Of a stretch of 64,000 bases of DNA, positions 32,992-41,660 are shown piece by piece. Source of the stretch: Paenibacillus spongiae (lineage in GTDB: Bacteria > Bacillota > Bacilli > Paenibacillales > Paenibacillaceae); the NCBI RefSeq assembly GCF_024734895.1, contig NZ_CP091430.1, positions 3,614,501 to 3,678,500 of the forward strand, in the 5' to 3' direction. How positions within the stretch are numbered: the stretch's first letter is position 1; each line of letters starts with the position of its first letter. Under the pieces are notes generated by a model that searched no databases, had not been told where the DNA came from, and was given only the letters and a program-made list of their open reading frames with translations. Made by a program: the position numbers and the translations under genes.

Positions 32992-35688
32992 ATGATCAAG
33001 GATTGGAGCCTTTCGCTCAAATGGATTTTTGGTCTTCTCATCTTATTTATTGGTTTCTCTATTACTGCTACTAAGGTTTTGGCAAATGGGACGGTAACGG
33101 TTGATTACAGTCAAACCACAGCAAACGCAGGCAAATATGTATTTGGAATTTCCAGTTGGCCCAGGATGGATCCGCAGTATGCGTCGGCTTTGGCTGATGC
33201 CGGTGTCACCATGGTACGCCAGTCCTCTATTCTCATGTGGGATATTGTACCGCAAACCACAATTAACGATTATCTGAATAATGTTAATAATGTACAGGAT
33301 CCGTCCACATGGAACTGGAATCCGAGCAACAACATGACGGAAACGATGCCGGAAAGCGATGTTGCAGCATTTCAAAATGAAGGAATAAAAGTGTTCTCTA
33401 TACTTGCCGGTGTCCCCGCTTGGCTCAGTTATAACGACAATGCCGGCGGCATGCCTAAGAACTGGTGGGTATACGAGGATATTATCGGGAAATTATATCA
33501 GCATTATCAAGACAGAATCGATTATTTTGAGCTATTCAACGAACCTGAAATCGAATTGGCTCCAAAACTTGCAGGTTCCGGATATTCTGATCTATATACG
33601 GCCTATCGAGATCTTTACTATCATGGCATGATCGGAATCAAAAGAATAAATCCGAATTTTAGCAAGCCTGTTGGCGGTCCCGTTGCGGCCTACACGGACA
33701 ACTATACCTGGCTAAACAATATGTTAGGCGATGCAGACATCAAGAATGATGTTGGCTTCGCATCCTGGCATCGATATGATGTTGATTCAACAAACGATGT
33801 CGGGATCAGCAATTGGGAGAATGCTGCGGCACGGAATGGAAGGCCTGATTTGCCCATGTTCGTGACTGAATATAATAATCCCTACGTTGGAATGGAAACT
33901 GCAGACGTGATTTCATATATCGGGGGCAAATTATCCGTTTTAATGGATAAGGGAGCTACGGGAGCCTTTCTATACGGTACCGATGACCGCGCCGATGGAT
34001 TAAATGCTGCGGTTAGACATGACTGGTATATAATTAGACAGGATGGAACGCTTACACCTAGGTTATGGCCGATCCGGCTGCTTTCCAAGCAGCTTAAATT
34101 GGGATTAGGTCAAAACAAAATGAAGAAGACCAGTACAGAAGGTGTGACAGGGGCTTCAGCAGCGATTAACGCGAACGGAAACCCGGTGGTCTGGGCCGTC
34201 AATGATAGCACATCGGCTGTATCCACCGATGTCGTCTTGAATAACTTGGGTTTATCGAGCAACGTGACACTCTCTCATTATTTAGCAAGTGCTTCCAATG
34301 ATGCCGACTCTGTGTATTTGACGGAAAAGAAAAAAGTTCTGAAAAACAGTGTATCGACTACGATCACCTTACCACCAAAATCCGTTTATGGCATTATTGT
34401 TGAAAAAAAGGCAACTCCTCCTGTTAACGAAACGATCATGACGACGCAAACGCCAGAGAACTTTTCAAGTGATGCCCGGTATGAGCTGGGAACCAAGTTC
34501 AAAACGAAAGTGAATGGGAAAATAGCCAAAGTTCGGATCTATACGAATGGAATAGAAAGCGGAGATCATACGGTATCGATTTGGAATGCGAATGGGACGC
34601 GAGTGTGGGGACCATACGTCTGGACCGTACCTAAGGGAAAAGCCGGGTGGAAAGAACTTGTGCTGCAAACGCCGCTCCATATTACAGCCAATACGGATTA
34701 CATCGTATCCGTGTCCAATAGTACCGATAACCTTTATCCAGTCACCCTGCAAGGCTTCAACTATCCGATCAATAATCAGGATCTGATTACGTATTCTACT
34801 AGCGGGCTGGTCGGAACGACAGTAGGAGAGATGCCAACCTTGCCAGGTTATCAGAATGCCAATTACTTCCGGGATATTGTGTTTGTACCGTCCGGTACAA
34901 GCGGCTTTGCACCGGAAGCTCCGGCAAATTTGACGGCATCGGAAGGGATTTCACAGGTTTACTTGAAATGGACGGCATCAGGAGGAGCGAGCAACTACAC
35001 GGTAAGCCGGAGCACATCGAATGGAGGACCTTACAGTCCAGTAAAAGGATGCTCCAGTATTTCGACAACGACCTGCTCCGATGACGCCGGTTTGATTGGC
35101 GGCACGACGTACTATTATGTGGTTACGGCTATGAATTCATTTGGAATAAGCGGCAGCTCGAATCAGACGTCGGCAATACCTTTATCCAGCGGCGGTGAAC
35201 CGGTAACGATCATGACGTCTCAAACGCCAGATGTTTTCAACAATGAGGCTCAATATGAATTGGGGACGAAATTCAAGTCTAACGTAAATGGTCAAATTAC
35301 GAAGGTCAGAATTTATACAAACGGAATCGAAGCCGGAGATCATACTGTGCGGATATGGCGAGTATCCGATAGCAGTGTGGTCGCTGGACCGTACACATGG
35401 AATGTATCTGCGGGAAGCGAAGGCTGGAAAGAATTCACGCTGCCGATACCGCTCGGCATTACAGCCGATACGGATTATATCGTATCCGTCTCGAACAGCA
35501 CAGATTTTTATTATGCCTATAAGGAGTTCGGGTTCGACAGCCCGATCAATAACGGCAATCTGATCACTTACACGGGCAGCGGAATGGCAGCCGTCGTACC
35601 GGGCACAATGCCGTCCATAGTCTATCATAACGGCAACTATTTCAGGGATGTCGTCTTTGTACCGGCGATCTCACCGCAATCACCATAA
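32992..35688 (+). CDS. Secreted clan GH-A glycosidase (GH39/GH5-like) with two DUF4082 modules and an Fn3 domain
   Basis: 898 residues with signal peptide (KWIFGLLILFIGFSITATKV, cut near VLA). The catalytic barrel (about 35-460) has the clan GH-A pair: acid/base Glu184 in LFNEPE and nucleophile Glu293 in VTEYNN. Then come a DUF4082 module (about 475-625), a fibronectin-type III domain (about 635-715) and a second DUF4082 (about 735-890). The two DUF4082 copies are near-duplicates (YELGTKFK, VRIYTNGIE, GDHTV, NYFRD.VFVP in both). The modules probably bind glycan. It is the extracellular enzyme of this module, feeding importer 1. A terminator follows 60 bp later. Confidence 0.88.
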   Translation: MIKDWSLSLKWIFGLLILFIGFSITATKVLANGTVTVDYSQTTANAGKYVFGISSWPRMDPQYASALADAGVTMVRQSSILMWDIVPQTTINDYLNNVNNVQDPSTWNWNPSNNMTETMPESDVAAFQNEGIKVFSILAGVPAWLSYNDNAGGMPKNWWVYEDIIGKLYQHYQDRIDYFELFNEPEIELAPKLAGSGYSDLYTAYRDLYYHGMIGIKRINPNFSKPVGGPVAAYTDNYTWLNNMLGDADIKNDVGFASWHRYDVDSTNDVGISNWENAAARNGRPDLPMFVTEYNNPYVGMETADVISYIGGKLSVLMDKGATGAFLYGTDDRADGLNAAVRHDWYIIRQDGTLTPRLWPIRLLSKQLKLGLGQNKMKKTSTEGVTGASAAINANGNPVVWAVNDSTSAVSTDVVLNNLGLSSNVTLSHYLASASNDADSVYLTEKKKVLKNSVSTTITLPPKSVYGIIVEKKATPPVNETIMTTQTPENFSSDARYELGTKFKTKVNGKIAKVRIYTNGIESGDHTVSIWNANGTRVWGPYVWTVPKGKAGWKELVLQTPLHITANTDYIVSVSNSTDNLYPVTLQGFNYPINNQDLITYSTSGLVGTTVGEMPTLPGYQNANYFRDIVFVPSGTSGFAPEAPANLTASEGISQVYLKWTASGGASNYTVSRSTSNGGPYSPVKGCSSISTTTCSDDAGLIGGTTYYYVVTAMNSFGISGSSNQTSAIPLSSGGEPVTIMTSQTPDVFNNEAQYELGTKFKSNVNGQITKVRIYTNGIEAGDHTVRIWRVSDSSVVAGPYTWNVSAGSEGWKEFTLPIPLGITADTDYIVSVSNSTDFYYAYKEFGFDSPINNGNLITYTGSGMAAVVPGTMPSIVYHNGNYFRDVVFVPAISPQSP

Positions 35689-35749
35689 GAATGCTCGAAT
35701 AACTAAGTCAGCCTCTTGTCACCCTGCCTCTTTCTGCCTAAGTAACAAC

Positions 35750-35784
35750 AAGAGCTTCTGGCTAGCCCCGAAGCTCTTTCTCCC
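35750..35784 (+). terminator. Rho-independent terminator
   Basis: The 9-bp stem AAGAGCTTC/GAAGCTCTT (35750-35758 with 35770-35778) is followed by TCTCC; it ends the importer 1 enzyme genes. Confidence 0.8.
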
Positions 35785-35888
35785 CACATATCAATCAACA
35801 CTCTGCGATTCATTTCGTGAAAAAGCTTTAGTGGAAAGCCATCCGGCAAGAACTGTGATCTGAGAGAAATCGATCCATTGGGAGGAAG

Positions 35889-35993
35889 ATGAAAGTGAAG
35901 TCCAAGACATGGAAAAGCTTGCATGGCGGAGTTCAATTGATCCGGCAGGCGGAAGAGATGAAAAGTCACGGTATGGGTGGCTTAGGAGAATGA
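35889..35993 (+). CDS. 34-residue upstream ORF coupled to the next gene
   Basis: ATG 35889 has a strong GGGAGGAAG directly upstream. The peptide (MKVKSKTWKSLHGGVQLIRQ and on) ends at TGA 35991-35993. The ribosome binding site of the next gene, AGGAG (35984-35988), lies within its last codons, three bases before the next ATG. This is the layout of a leader peptide or translational coupler. It may also be the broken first part of a longer gene. Confidence 0.45.
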   Translation: MKVKSKTWKSLHGGVQLIRQAEEMKSHGMGGLGE

Positions 35994-35995
35994 GC

Positions 35996-38023
35996 ATGAA
36001 TGGAAGGAAAGGGCATCCGGATGAGCTTGTACAGTATATTTTTCGTCCTGGATGGTCTTTGCTCGAAGACGAGAAGTTATGGCGAGAAGCACTCGACTTT
36101 GCTGAAATGACAGGCGCTGATGCTATTATGGCTTTCAACGCACATGGCGAAATGCCGCCGCACCCGCCGCTTGATGAACTGCCGCCACGGATCGCCCTGC
36201 TTGCGGATCGTCTCGCAGAAGTGCGTCGGCGCGGCATGATACCCATGCTAAACTACTTTGTAACACTCGGACACGGTGAAGCAAAACCAGCTTCCGGCAT
36301 GGCGTATTTTCAGCCGGTTGTAGATGGGTTCGGCAACGCTGTGCAAGGTTGTGCTTGTCCGCTTGATCCCGCTTTTCAACAATATATGGTTGATGCATTT
36401 AGTCTTCACGCCACAGGATTAGACGTAGAGTCGATATGGATTGATGATGACTTCCGGCTTTACGGTCGAGAGGGAGCGGTAACGCTGCAGTGCTTCTGTC
36501 CGCTTCATCTCGAACAATTTGCGCAGAAGGCTGGACGCAGCTATAAACGCGAAGAGTTGATCGAGCTTTTGCTAGATTATCGTGATCCTAAGCGGGACAT
36601 CCGCCGTCTATGGTTTGAAATACAAGGCGAGTCCCTTGTTAGAATGGCGAAGCTTCTGCGCGATGCCGTGGCTGCCGCTGATCCGGATATTGCGCTTGGG
36701 ATCATGGTTCCACCGGTTGATTATAACTACTTCAGCGGACGCGATCTGAACAAGGAACTTTATGCTCTGAAAGGAGCAGGGCGTGATCCTTGGCTGCGTT
36801 CAGGCGGAGGATTCTACCGCGACGAACGTCCGCTTGACTTATTGGATAAGCTGATTCAAGTTGCCGATCCATTACCCGCTATGTTGACAGCTCCTGTACG
36901 GCTATGCAGCGAAATCGAAAACTATCCATTTGTGCCGGGATTGAAGTCAGCGCAAGTGTTAGTGTTGGAAATGTATTTGAACACGATTTCTACAAATGGA
37001 TTGCTCACGCTGAGTGTGCATGACAGCTTTCTGGGCTTGCATGATAAATTCGGTCATGTTGCCGCAACGGTTCCTGCGGTCAAGCCTTACTTACGTCAAG
37101 TGGCTCAAACCGCACTCGGTAAAAAGCGACGTGGTGCCTCGCTGCCTTTTCCGAAGAATCTCGCAGAGGTCGGTTGCCTTGGAGCTGCATCGTTTATCCC
37201 GCAGTGGAACCACAATCTTGCGAGGCTCGGCATTTCACAAGCTCCTACAGATGCCTCACCTGTTATTATGACAGGCAGTGTTCCAGAGCTATACAGCGAG
37301 ACGGAACTGCGGGCAATGCTGGAATGCGGAGCCATTCTTGACCCGGAAGCGTATCTTCGGCTGCAGGAGCGGGGATTGCTTGACGACTGTCCGATACGTG
37401 TCTCATTTGAACCGTTCCAGGCTAAGGTGCAATGTGAACGGATATTGACTGAACAAGCTCCTGACTGGATACGGGAAAAAAATCTGGTTGTCCGCTGGCA
37501 TGTCACATACAATACCGCCCATACTGTCCAAGCATCGGATGGGTCGGACGTGTGGTCTTGTCTGTATGATACGGAGGGCGTGGTTCTATCATGCGGCGTA
37601 GTAGTTGCGGAATTCCCGTATCGTGTAGCAGTAATGACCCACACTGGGCAGCCAATGAAAGAGATTGGAAGGCAGTGGCTCATGCAGCAGGTAATCTCAT
37701 ACCTCACACAGGGGGACTGTCCGGCAATGGTTGAGGGCGTGCTCGAAATGTATCCGATTTGGTGGGAAGGAGGCGACGAATCAGGGCATGAGGCAATGAT
37801 GGGTCTATGTCATTTTTCTCTGGAGCGGTACCCTGCAGTTGATTTGTGGCTGCCAGGCGAGCGGAACATTCAATCCATCGAGAGGTTGGAGCGGAACGGG
37901 GAATGGACTACTGCATTGTATACGATGTCTGCACACTCAAGTGGCGGAAGCCGCATAACATTGACCGGTTCGAGCGTTCCTGAGCCGCTATCGTACGAAA
38001 CATTCCGGATTCGCTGGTCGTAA
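35996..38023 (+). CDS. Cytoplasmic beta-galactosidase-like TIM-barrel protein, family unassigned
   Basis: 675 residues from ATG 35996 (AGGAG 7 bp upstream); the frame is open to 35909 but without a good site there. The N-half is a TIM barrel with features of GH42-like proteins: MTGADAIMAFNAHG, VESIWIDDDFRLYG, CFCPLHLEQFAQKAG. The middle part (about 425-470, LRAMLECGAILDPEAYLRLQERG) resembles the amidotransferase-like domain found in GH42/GH-A relatives, and the C-terminus is beta-rich. No signal peptide. It has two acidic residues in WIDDD that may be catalytic. It stands before the first sulfatase, 72 bp away, and presumably trims an imported sulfated oligosaccharide. Confidence 0.7.
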   Translation: MNGRKGHPDELVQYIFRPGWSLLEDEKLWREALDFAEMTGADAIMAFNAHGEMPPHPPLDELPPRIALLADRLAEVRRRGMIPMLNYFVTLGHGEAKPASGMAYFQPVVDGFGNAVQGCACPLDPAFQQYMVDAFSLHATGLDVESIWIDDDFRLYGREGAVTLQCFCPLHLEQFAQKAGRSYKREELIELLLDYRDPKRDIRRLWFEIQGESLVRMAKLLRDAVAAADPDIALGIMVPPVDYNYFSGRDLNKELYALKGAGRDPWLRSGGGFYRDERPLDLLDKLIQVADPLPAMLTAPVRLCSEIENYPFVPGLKSAQVLVLEMYLNTISTNGLLTLSVHDSFLGLHDKFGHVAATVPAVKPYLRQVAQTALGKKRRGASLPFPKNLAEVGCLGAASFIPQWNHNLARLGISQAPTDASPVIMTGSVPELYSETELRAMLECGAILDPEAYLRLQERGLLDDCPIRVSFEPFQAKVQCERILTEQAPDWIREKNLVVRWHVTYNTAHTVQASDGSDVWSCLYDTEGVVLSCGVVVAEFPYRVAVMTHTGQPMKEIGRQWLMQQVISYLTQGDCPAMVEGVLEMYPIWWEGGDESGHEAMMGLCHFSLERYPAVDLWLPGERNIQSIERLERNGEWTTALYTMSAHSSGGSRITLTGSSVPEPLSYETFRIRWS

Positions 38024-38095
38024 TCATTTTTTTTAAAATAGGCAAGAGATGACTTATACGATGACAAACCGCCAATGGGAAGGGGAGAGCGGGCA

Positions 38096-39505
38096 ATGGT
38101 GAACAGAACTAATATTTTGCTCATTATGACAGATCAGCAGCGGGGCGATTGCTTGGGCATAGAAGGCCATCCTGTGCTGTTGACGCCCAATATGGACAGT
38201 ATCGCCGGACGTGGAGTGCGTTTTGACAAATGTTATTCGACATGTCCTGTTTGCATCCCTGCCAGGCGGTCATTATTGTCAGGACAGTACCCTGATACGC
38301 ATGGTATCGTCGGTTATTATCAGCAAGCGGAGTGGGAGACGTCACTTTCATTGCCGAATGCATTAAAGGAGGTGGGCTACCATACCTATCTGGTCGGCAG
38401 AGATATGCATCAATACCCGCAGAATAAAAGGTATGGTTACGATCATATTGTCGGCTACTCGGCATACAATGAATGGCTGAACAGCCAGCTTTCATATAAC
38501 ACCTATGAGCCTTTCGGTTCTTACTATGCAAGCGGTGTTATGCACAATGACCGATCAGCCCGGCCGTGGCCGTATGAAGAATCATTGCATTATACCAACT
38601 GGACAGTAAATGAGGCACATCGGTTTTTGCAGAATCGGGATCCCGCTTGTCCTTATTTTTTGACCGTTTCCTTTCTTGCACCGCATCCACCGTTAGTTCC
38701 ACCTGCATTTTACATGGAAAGATATATAAGAACAGGCGTACCTGATCCGGTGATTGGCCAGTGGGCCAAGTCTCCATTGACTAATGGAAAGGGCAGCCCG
38801 ATCGATGCAGCCAACGTATGTTTATCCGGTGAAGAGTTGCTGTCGTGTAGAGCTGCGTATTACGGCCTAATCAATCATATCGATGACCAATTGTCTCGGC
38901 TTCTTAGAATCGTTGAAGCAATGGACATGGACAATACCGTTATTCTTTTCACAAGCGATCATGGAGAAATGCTTGGAGATCACTACCTCTATCGCAAAAG
39001 CGTCCCTTATGAGCCGTCGGTTCGAGTTCCTTTACTGATATCAGCTCCTCAACGATATGGTATTAAGTCGGGGCTGGTGATCAGTAAGCCGGTTTCATTA
39101 GAGGACATCATGCCTACAATATTGGACATTGTGGGCGTAGAGATTCCGGATACGGTAGAAGGATCAAGTTTGCTTCCATTAATGCGGGAAGAGGAGATAT
39201 CGTGGCGCTCTTTTATACACATCGAGCACGGGGAGGGTACCGTAGACTTTCAACCTCACCACACGCTGACAGATGGAACGGAGAAGTATATTTGGTTTGT
39301 TCAGAACGGGGAAGAGCAGTTTTTCGATCTTCGGACAGATCCGCAAGAATGTCAAAATTTAATTGACTCGAAAAACCATGAGGATACGATCGCTCGTTGG
39401 AGGAAGAAATTAATAACGAAGCTAGAGGACCGCCCTGAACATTTCTCGGACGGCACAAAACTTATATGTAATCGCCCATACCCTACATATATTAAGCGAA
39501 CATAG
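38096..39505 (+). CDS. Type I sulfatase (formylglycine-dependent), first copy
   Basis: 469 residues from ATG 38096 (AAGGGGAG about 8 bp upstream). The active-site consensus CxPxRxxxxxG is CIPARRSLLSG, so Cys53 is the residue converted to formylglycine. The metal site starts with Asp13-Gln14 (IMTDQQRGD) and is completed by FTSDHGEMLGD. No signal peptide, so desulfation takes place in the cytoplasm after import. The gene for the formylglycine-generating enzyme is not in this window. The GH content around it suggests a sulfated hexose or fucose substrate. Subfamily cannot be set by eye. Confidence 0.93.
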   Translation: MVNRTNILLIMTDQQRGDCLGIEGHPVLLTPNMDSIAGRGVRFDKCYSTCPVCIPARRSLLSGQYPDTHGIVGYYQQAEWETSLSLPNALKEVGYHTYLVGRDMHQYPQNKRYGYDHIVGYSAYNEWLNSQLSYNTYEPFGSYYASGVMHNDRSARPWPYEESLHYTNWTVNEAHRFLQNRDPACPYFLTVSFLAPHPPLVPPAFYMERYIRTGVPDPVIGQWAKSPLTNGKGSPIDAANVCLSGEELLSCRAAYYGLINHIDDQLSRLLRIVEAMDMDNTVILFTSDHGEMLGDHYLYRKSVPYEPSVRVPLLISAPQRYGIKSGLVISKPVSLEDIMPTILDIVGVEIPDTVEGSSLLPLMREEEISWRSFIHIEHGEGTVDFQPHHTLTDGTEKYIWFVQNGEEQFFDLRTDPQECQNLIDSKNHEDTIARWRKKLITKLEDRPEHFSDGTKLICNRPYPTYIKRT

Positions 39506-40040
39506 TCGTATGGGGCAAACGAAGAAACGAAAATACAAGCCGCTCGAAAGTAGAGGTTGCCTAATTCCGGCTCGACCGCCAAGATCAAAACCTGCATATC
39601 AGCAAACAGTTGATTTCTATGAAACGAATGACAAGAACATGCGTTTCCTTAGCCGACTCGTAATAAGAGCGTACATCCTTATCAGCGATATCTTTCCCAA
39701 CTATTGGAATGGGTCAACGGTAGCAAAAAATTCATCCTACTCATTCAATATTCTAAGGAAAGCTCTTCACAACAAGCATAAGTCAATTGTTACGTACGAT
39801 TATGCCTTTCGGACATTTATCGGGAATCACTGCGCCCGATGAGCTGCAACATAAAGGATGTTCTCCATGATCTCCTATATAGACCGGTCTTGTCGCGAGC
39901 CCTAGGGCTCGCTTTTTTTTACAATAGCGCTATTATACCGTTGATACTAAGCAAGCCTCAATTGAAAAAAATTGATACGGAATCGAAAAATCCTTGGACT
40001 GTTGCGATTGACGCCGCGCACTTATAGTAAGGGGGACTGG
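39506..40040 (+). other. Spacer between the two sulfatase genes
   Basis: Apart from the terminator near 39900, I see no supported gene. An open frame of 110 codons at 39510-39842 lacks a ribosome binding site and a protein-like pattern. Confidence 0.5.
39895..39920 (+). terminator. Rho-independent terminator
   Basis: The 8-bp stem GCGAGCCC/GGGCTCGC (39895-39902 with 39905-39912) is followed by eight T residues. It separates the first sulfatase from the second enzyme operon. Confidence 0.95.
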
Positions 40041-40175
40041 ATGAATTCCTTGGTCGATCGCACGCAGGTCAGCATGTCGGCCGAAAGGGATTCGACTATT
40101 CTTCATGATCGGACATGTCGATTACGAATCATAAACGAAGCCCTTCGGCAGGAAGATTTCTTAGCAACCTTTTAG
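40041..40175 (+). CDS. Possible 44-residue small protein
   Basis: ATG 40041 has AAGGGGG about 8 bp upstream; the stop is 22 bp before the second sulfatase gene. The product (MNSLVDRTQVSMSAERDSTI and on, ending LRIINEALRQEDFLATF) is mostly helical and hydrophilic. It may be a short gene, a leader ORF or the remains of a regulator. Support is the ribosome binding site only. Confidence 0.3.
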   Translation: MNSLVDRTQVSMSAERDSTILHDRTCRLRIINEALRQEDFLATF

Positions 40176-40197
40176 ATAGGTAAAGGAGGGAATGGCC

Positions 40198-41610
40198 ATG
40201 AACCAGAACAACAGGCCGAATATATTATTCATTACGACCGATCAGATGAGGTATGATGCTGTCGGCTATGACGCCAGGACTGAAGTCCGGACGCCATGTC
40301 TGGACCGGATCGCCAGGAACGGCGTTACATTTCAATCAGCTTATACGACGTTTCCGGTATGCGGTCCGGCCCGCTCCAGTATTCTGTCAGGCGTCTACGG
40401 AAAGACGCATAAGGTCAATTTCTCGGTGAGGGGCCGACACGGCCTGGACGAGGGAGAGTGGACGTTCGCCAGAGCTCTGCGTGATGTCGGCTACCGAACG
40501 GCGGCGATCGGAAAGATGCACTTCTTCCCGATGTACGCCGATCACGGCTTCGAGGTGATGCGCCTCGCCGAGCATGATCCGAATGTTCCGGGATGCTTCA
40601 CGGAGGATGATTACCACCGGGAGCTGGCCGAGAAGGGATTGCAGGATGTGCAGGAGGAATGGCAGTTTCCGACCTGCTTTCCGCACGCTTCGGAAGAATA
40701 CAGACAAAATCTGCAGGCGGTGCCGTTTCAGCTGCCGGAGCCGTATCATAGCACGTCTTGGATTCGTGACGAGGCGATCCGCTTCCTGGAAGAGCATAAC
40801 CGAGAAGGCACAAACCAGCCCTATTTCATGTGGGTGTCCTTCCTCCGACCGCATCATCCGTTCAATCCGCCGGCGCCTTACGATACGATGTATCCGTCCG
40901 AAGACTTGAACGTGCCGGACCCTTCGACGGGCTGGGAGTCGCTCCCGGAGCATGCCCATTCGCTGTTCAGCCAGCGCATGTCGAACGGGGTGTACGATCT
41001 GAGTGGGCTGGACGATAGCCTGATCCGCCGAATCACCTCGTATTACTACGGTTCGATCACCCATATCGACGATTGCATGGAAGCGCTGCTGCAGCACATT
41101 GATCTGGACAACACGCTGATCGTCTTCACTTCCGATCACGGTGAATATTTGGGTCACCGCGGACGTCTGCTGAAGGATCCGCCGTTGCCGCTCGATGACT
41201 TGGCGCGGGTTCCGATGGCGGTGATGTGGAAGGGGCGGATCGCGGCGAACCGCACGTTCGACGCGCCCGTCAGTCTGGCCGATCTTGCGCCAACATTTCT
41301 GGATGCAGCCAACATTAAAGTGCCCCCTGCCGTAGAGGGGCATTCGATTCTCCAACTGCTCGAACAGCCCGAAACGGCGGATGAGCGCCCCGTTTATTGC
41401 GAGACGCACGGCGCGCTGCCGACCGTCATGGTCCGGTACAAGCGCTGGAAGTACATCTGGCATTTGAAGGTACAGAGCGCTCAGCTCCATGATATAGTGC
41501 AGGATCCTGAGGAACTCCGCAACCTGTCCGGCGATCCCGGGCTGGTGGAGGTGGAAGGGTATCTTCATCGGCTTGCGATACGATTTTTGAATGGGGGGAC
41601 GACCCAATAG
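40198..41610 (+). CDS. Type I sulfatase, second copy
   Basis: 470 residues from ATG 40198, 8 bp after AGGAGG; ATG 40192 is too close to that site. The active-site motif is CGPARSSILSG with formylglycine precursor Cys55, preceded by the metal pair Asp15-Gln16 in ITTDQMRYD; the second metal half is FTSDHGEYLGHRG. It is cytoplasmic (no signal peptide). It differs clearly from the first sulfatase outside the motifs, so the two probably act on different sulfate positions. It begins a unit with the genes at 41661 and 43691. Confidence 0.93.
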   Translation: MNQNNRPNILFITTDQMRYDAVGYDARTEVRTPCLDRIARNGVTFQSAYTTFPVCGPARSSILSGVYGKTHKVNFSVRGRHGLDEGEWTFARALRDVGYRTAAIGKMHFFPMYADHGFEVMRLAEHDPNVPGCFTEDDYHRELAEKGLQDVQEEWQFPTCFPHASEEYRQNLQAVPFQLPEPYHSTSWIRDEAIRFLEEHNREGTNQPYFMWVSFLRPHHPFNPPAPYDTMYPSEDLNVPDPSTGWESLPEHAHSLFSQRMSNGVYDLSGLDDSLIRRITSYYYGSITHIDDCMEALLQHIDLDNTLIVFTSDHGEYLGHRGRLLKDPPLPLDDLARVPMAVMWKGRIAANRTFDAPVSLADLAPTFLDAANIKVPPAVEGHSILQLLEQPETADERPVYCETHGALPTVMVRYKRWKYIWHLKVQSAQLHDIVQDPEELRNLSGDPGLVEVEGYLHRLAIRFLNGGTTQ

Positions 41611-41660
41611 AAAACAAGATACATGCTACGCAGATACCTTCGTGGATCGGCGGACAACTT

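Noticed and set aside
39510-39842. 110-codon open frame between the sulfatases
   Set aside because: No ribosome binding site, low-complexity basic start, and no family resemblance; it is noise in a gene-free spacer.
40387-41607. 406-codon open frame on the minus strand opposite sulfatase 2
   Set aside because: It mirrors a high-GC-wobble coding gene; the translation is His/Arg-rich, as expected of antisense to a real gene.
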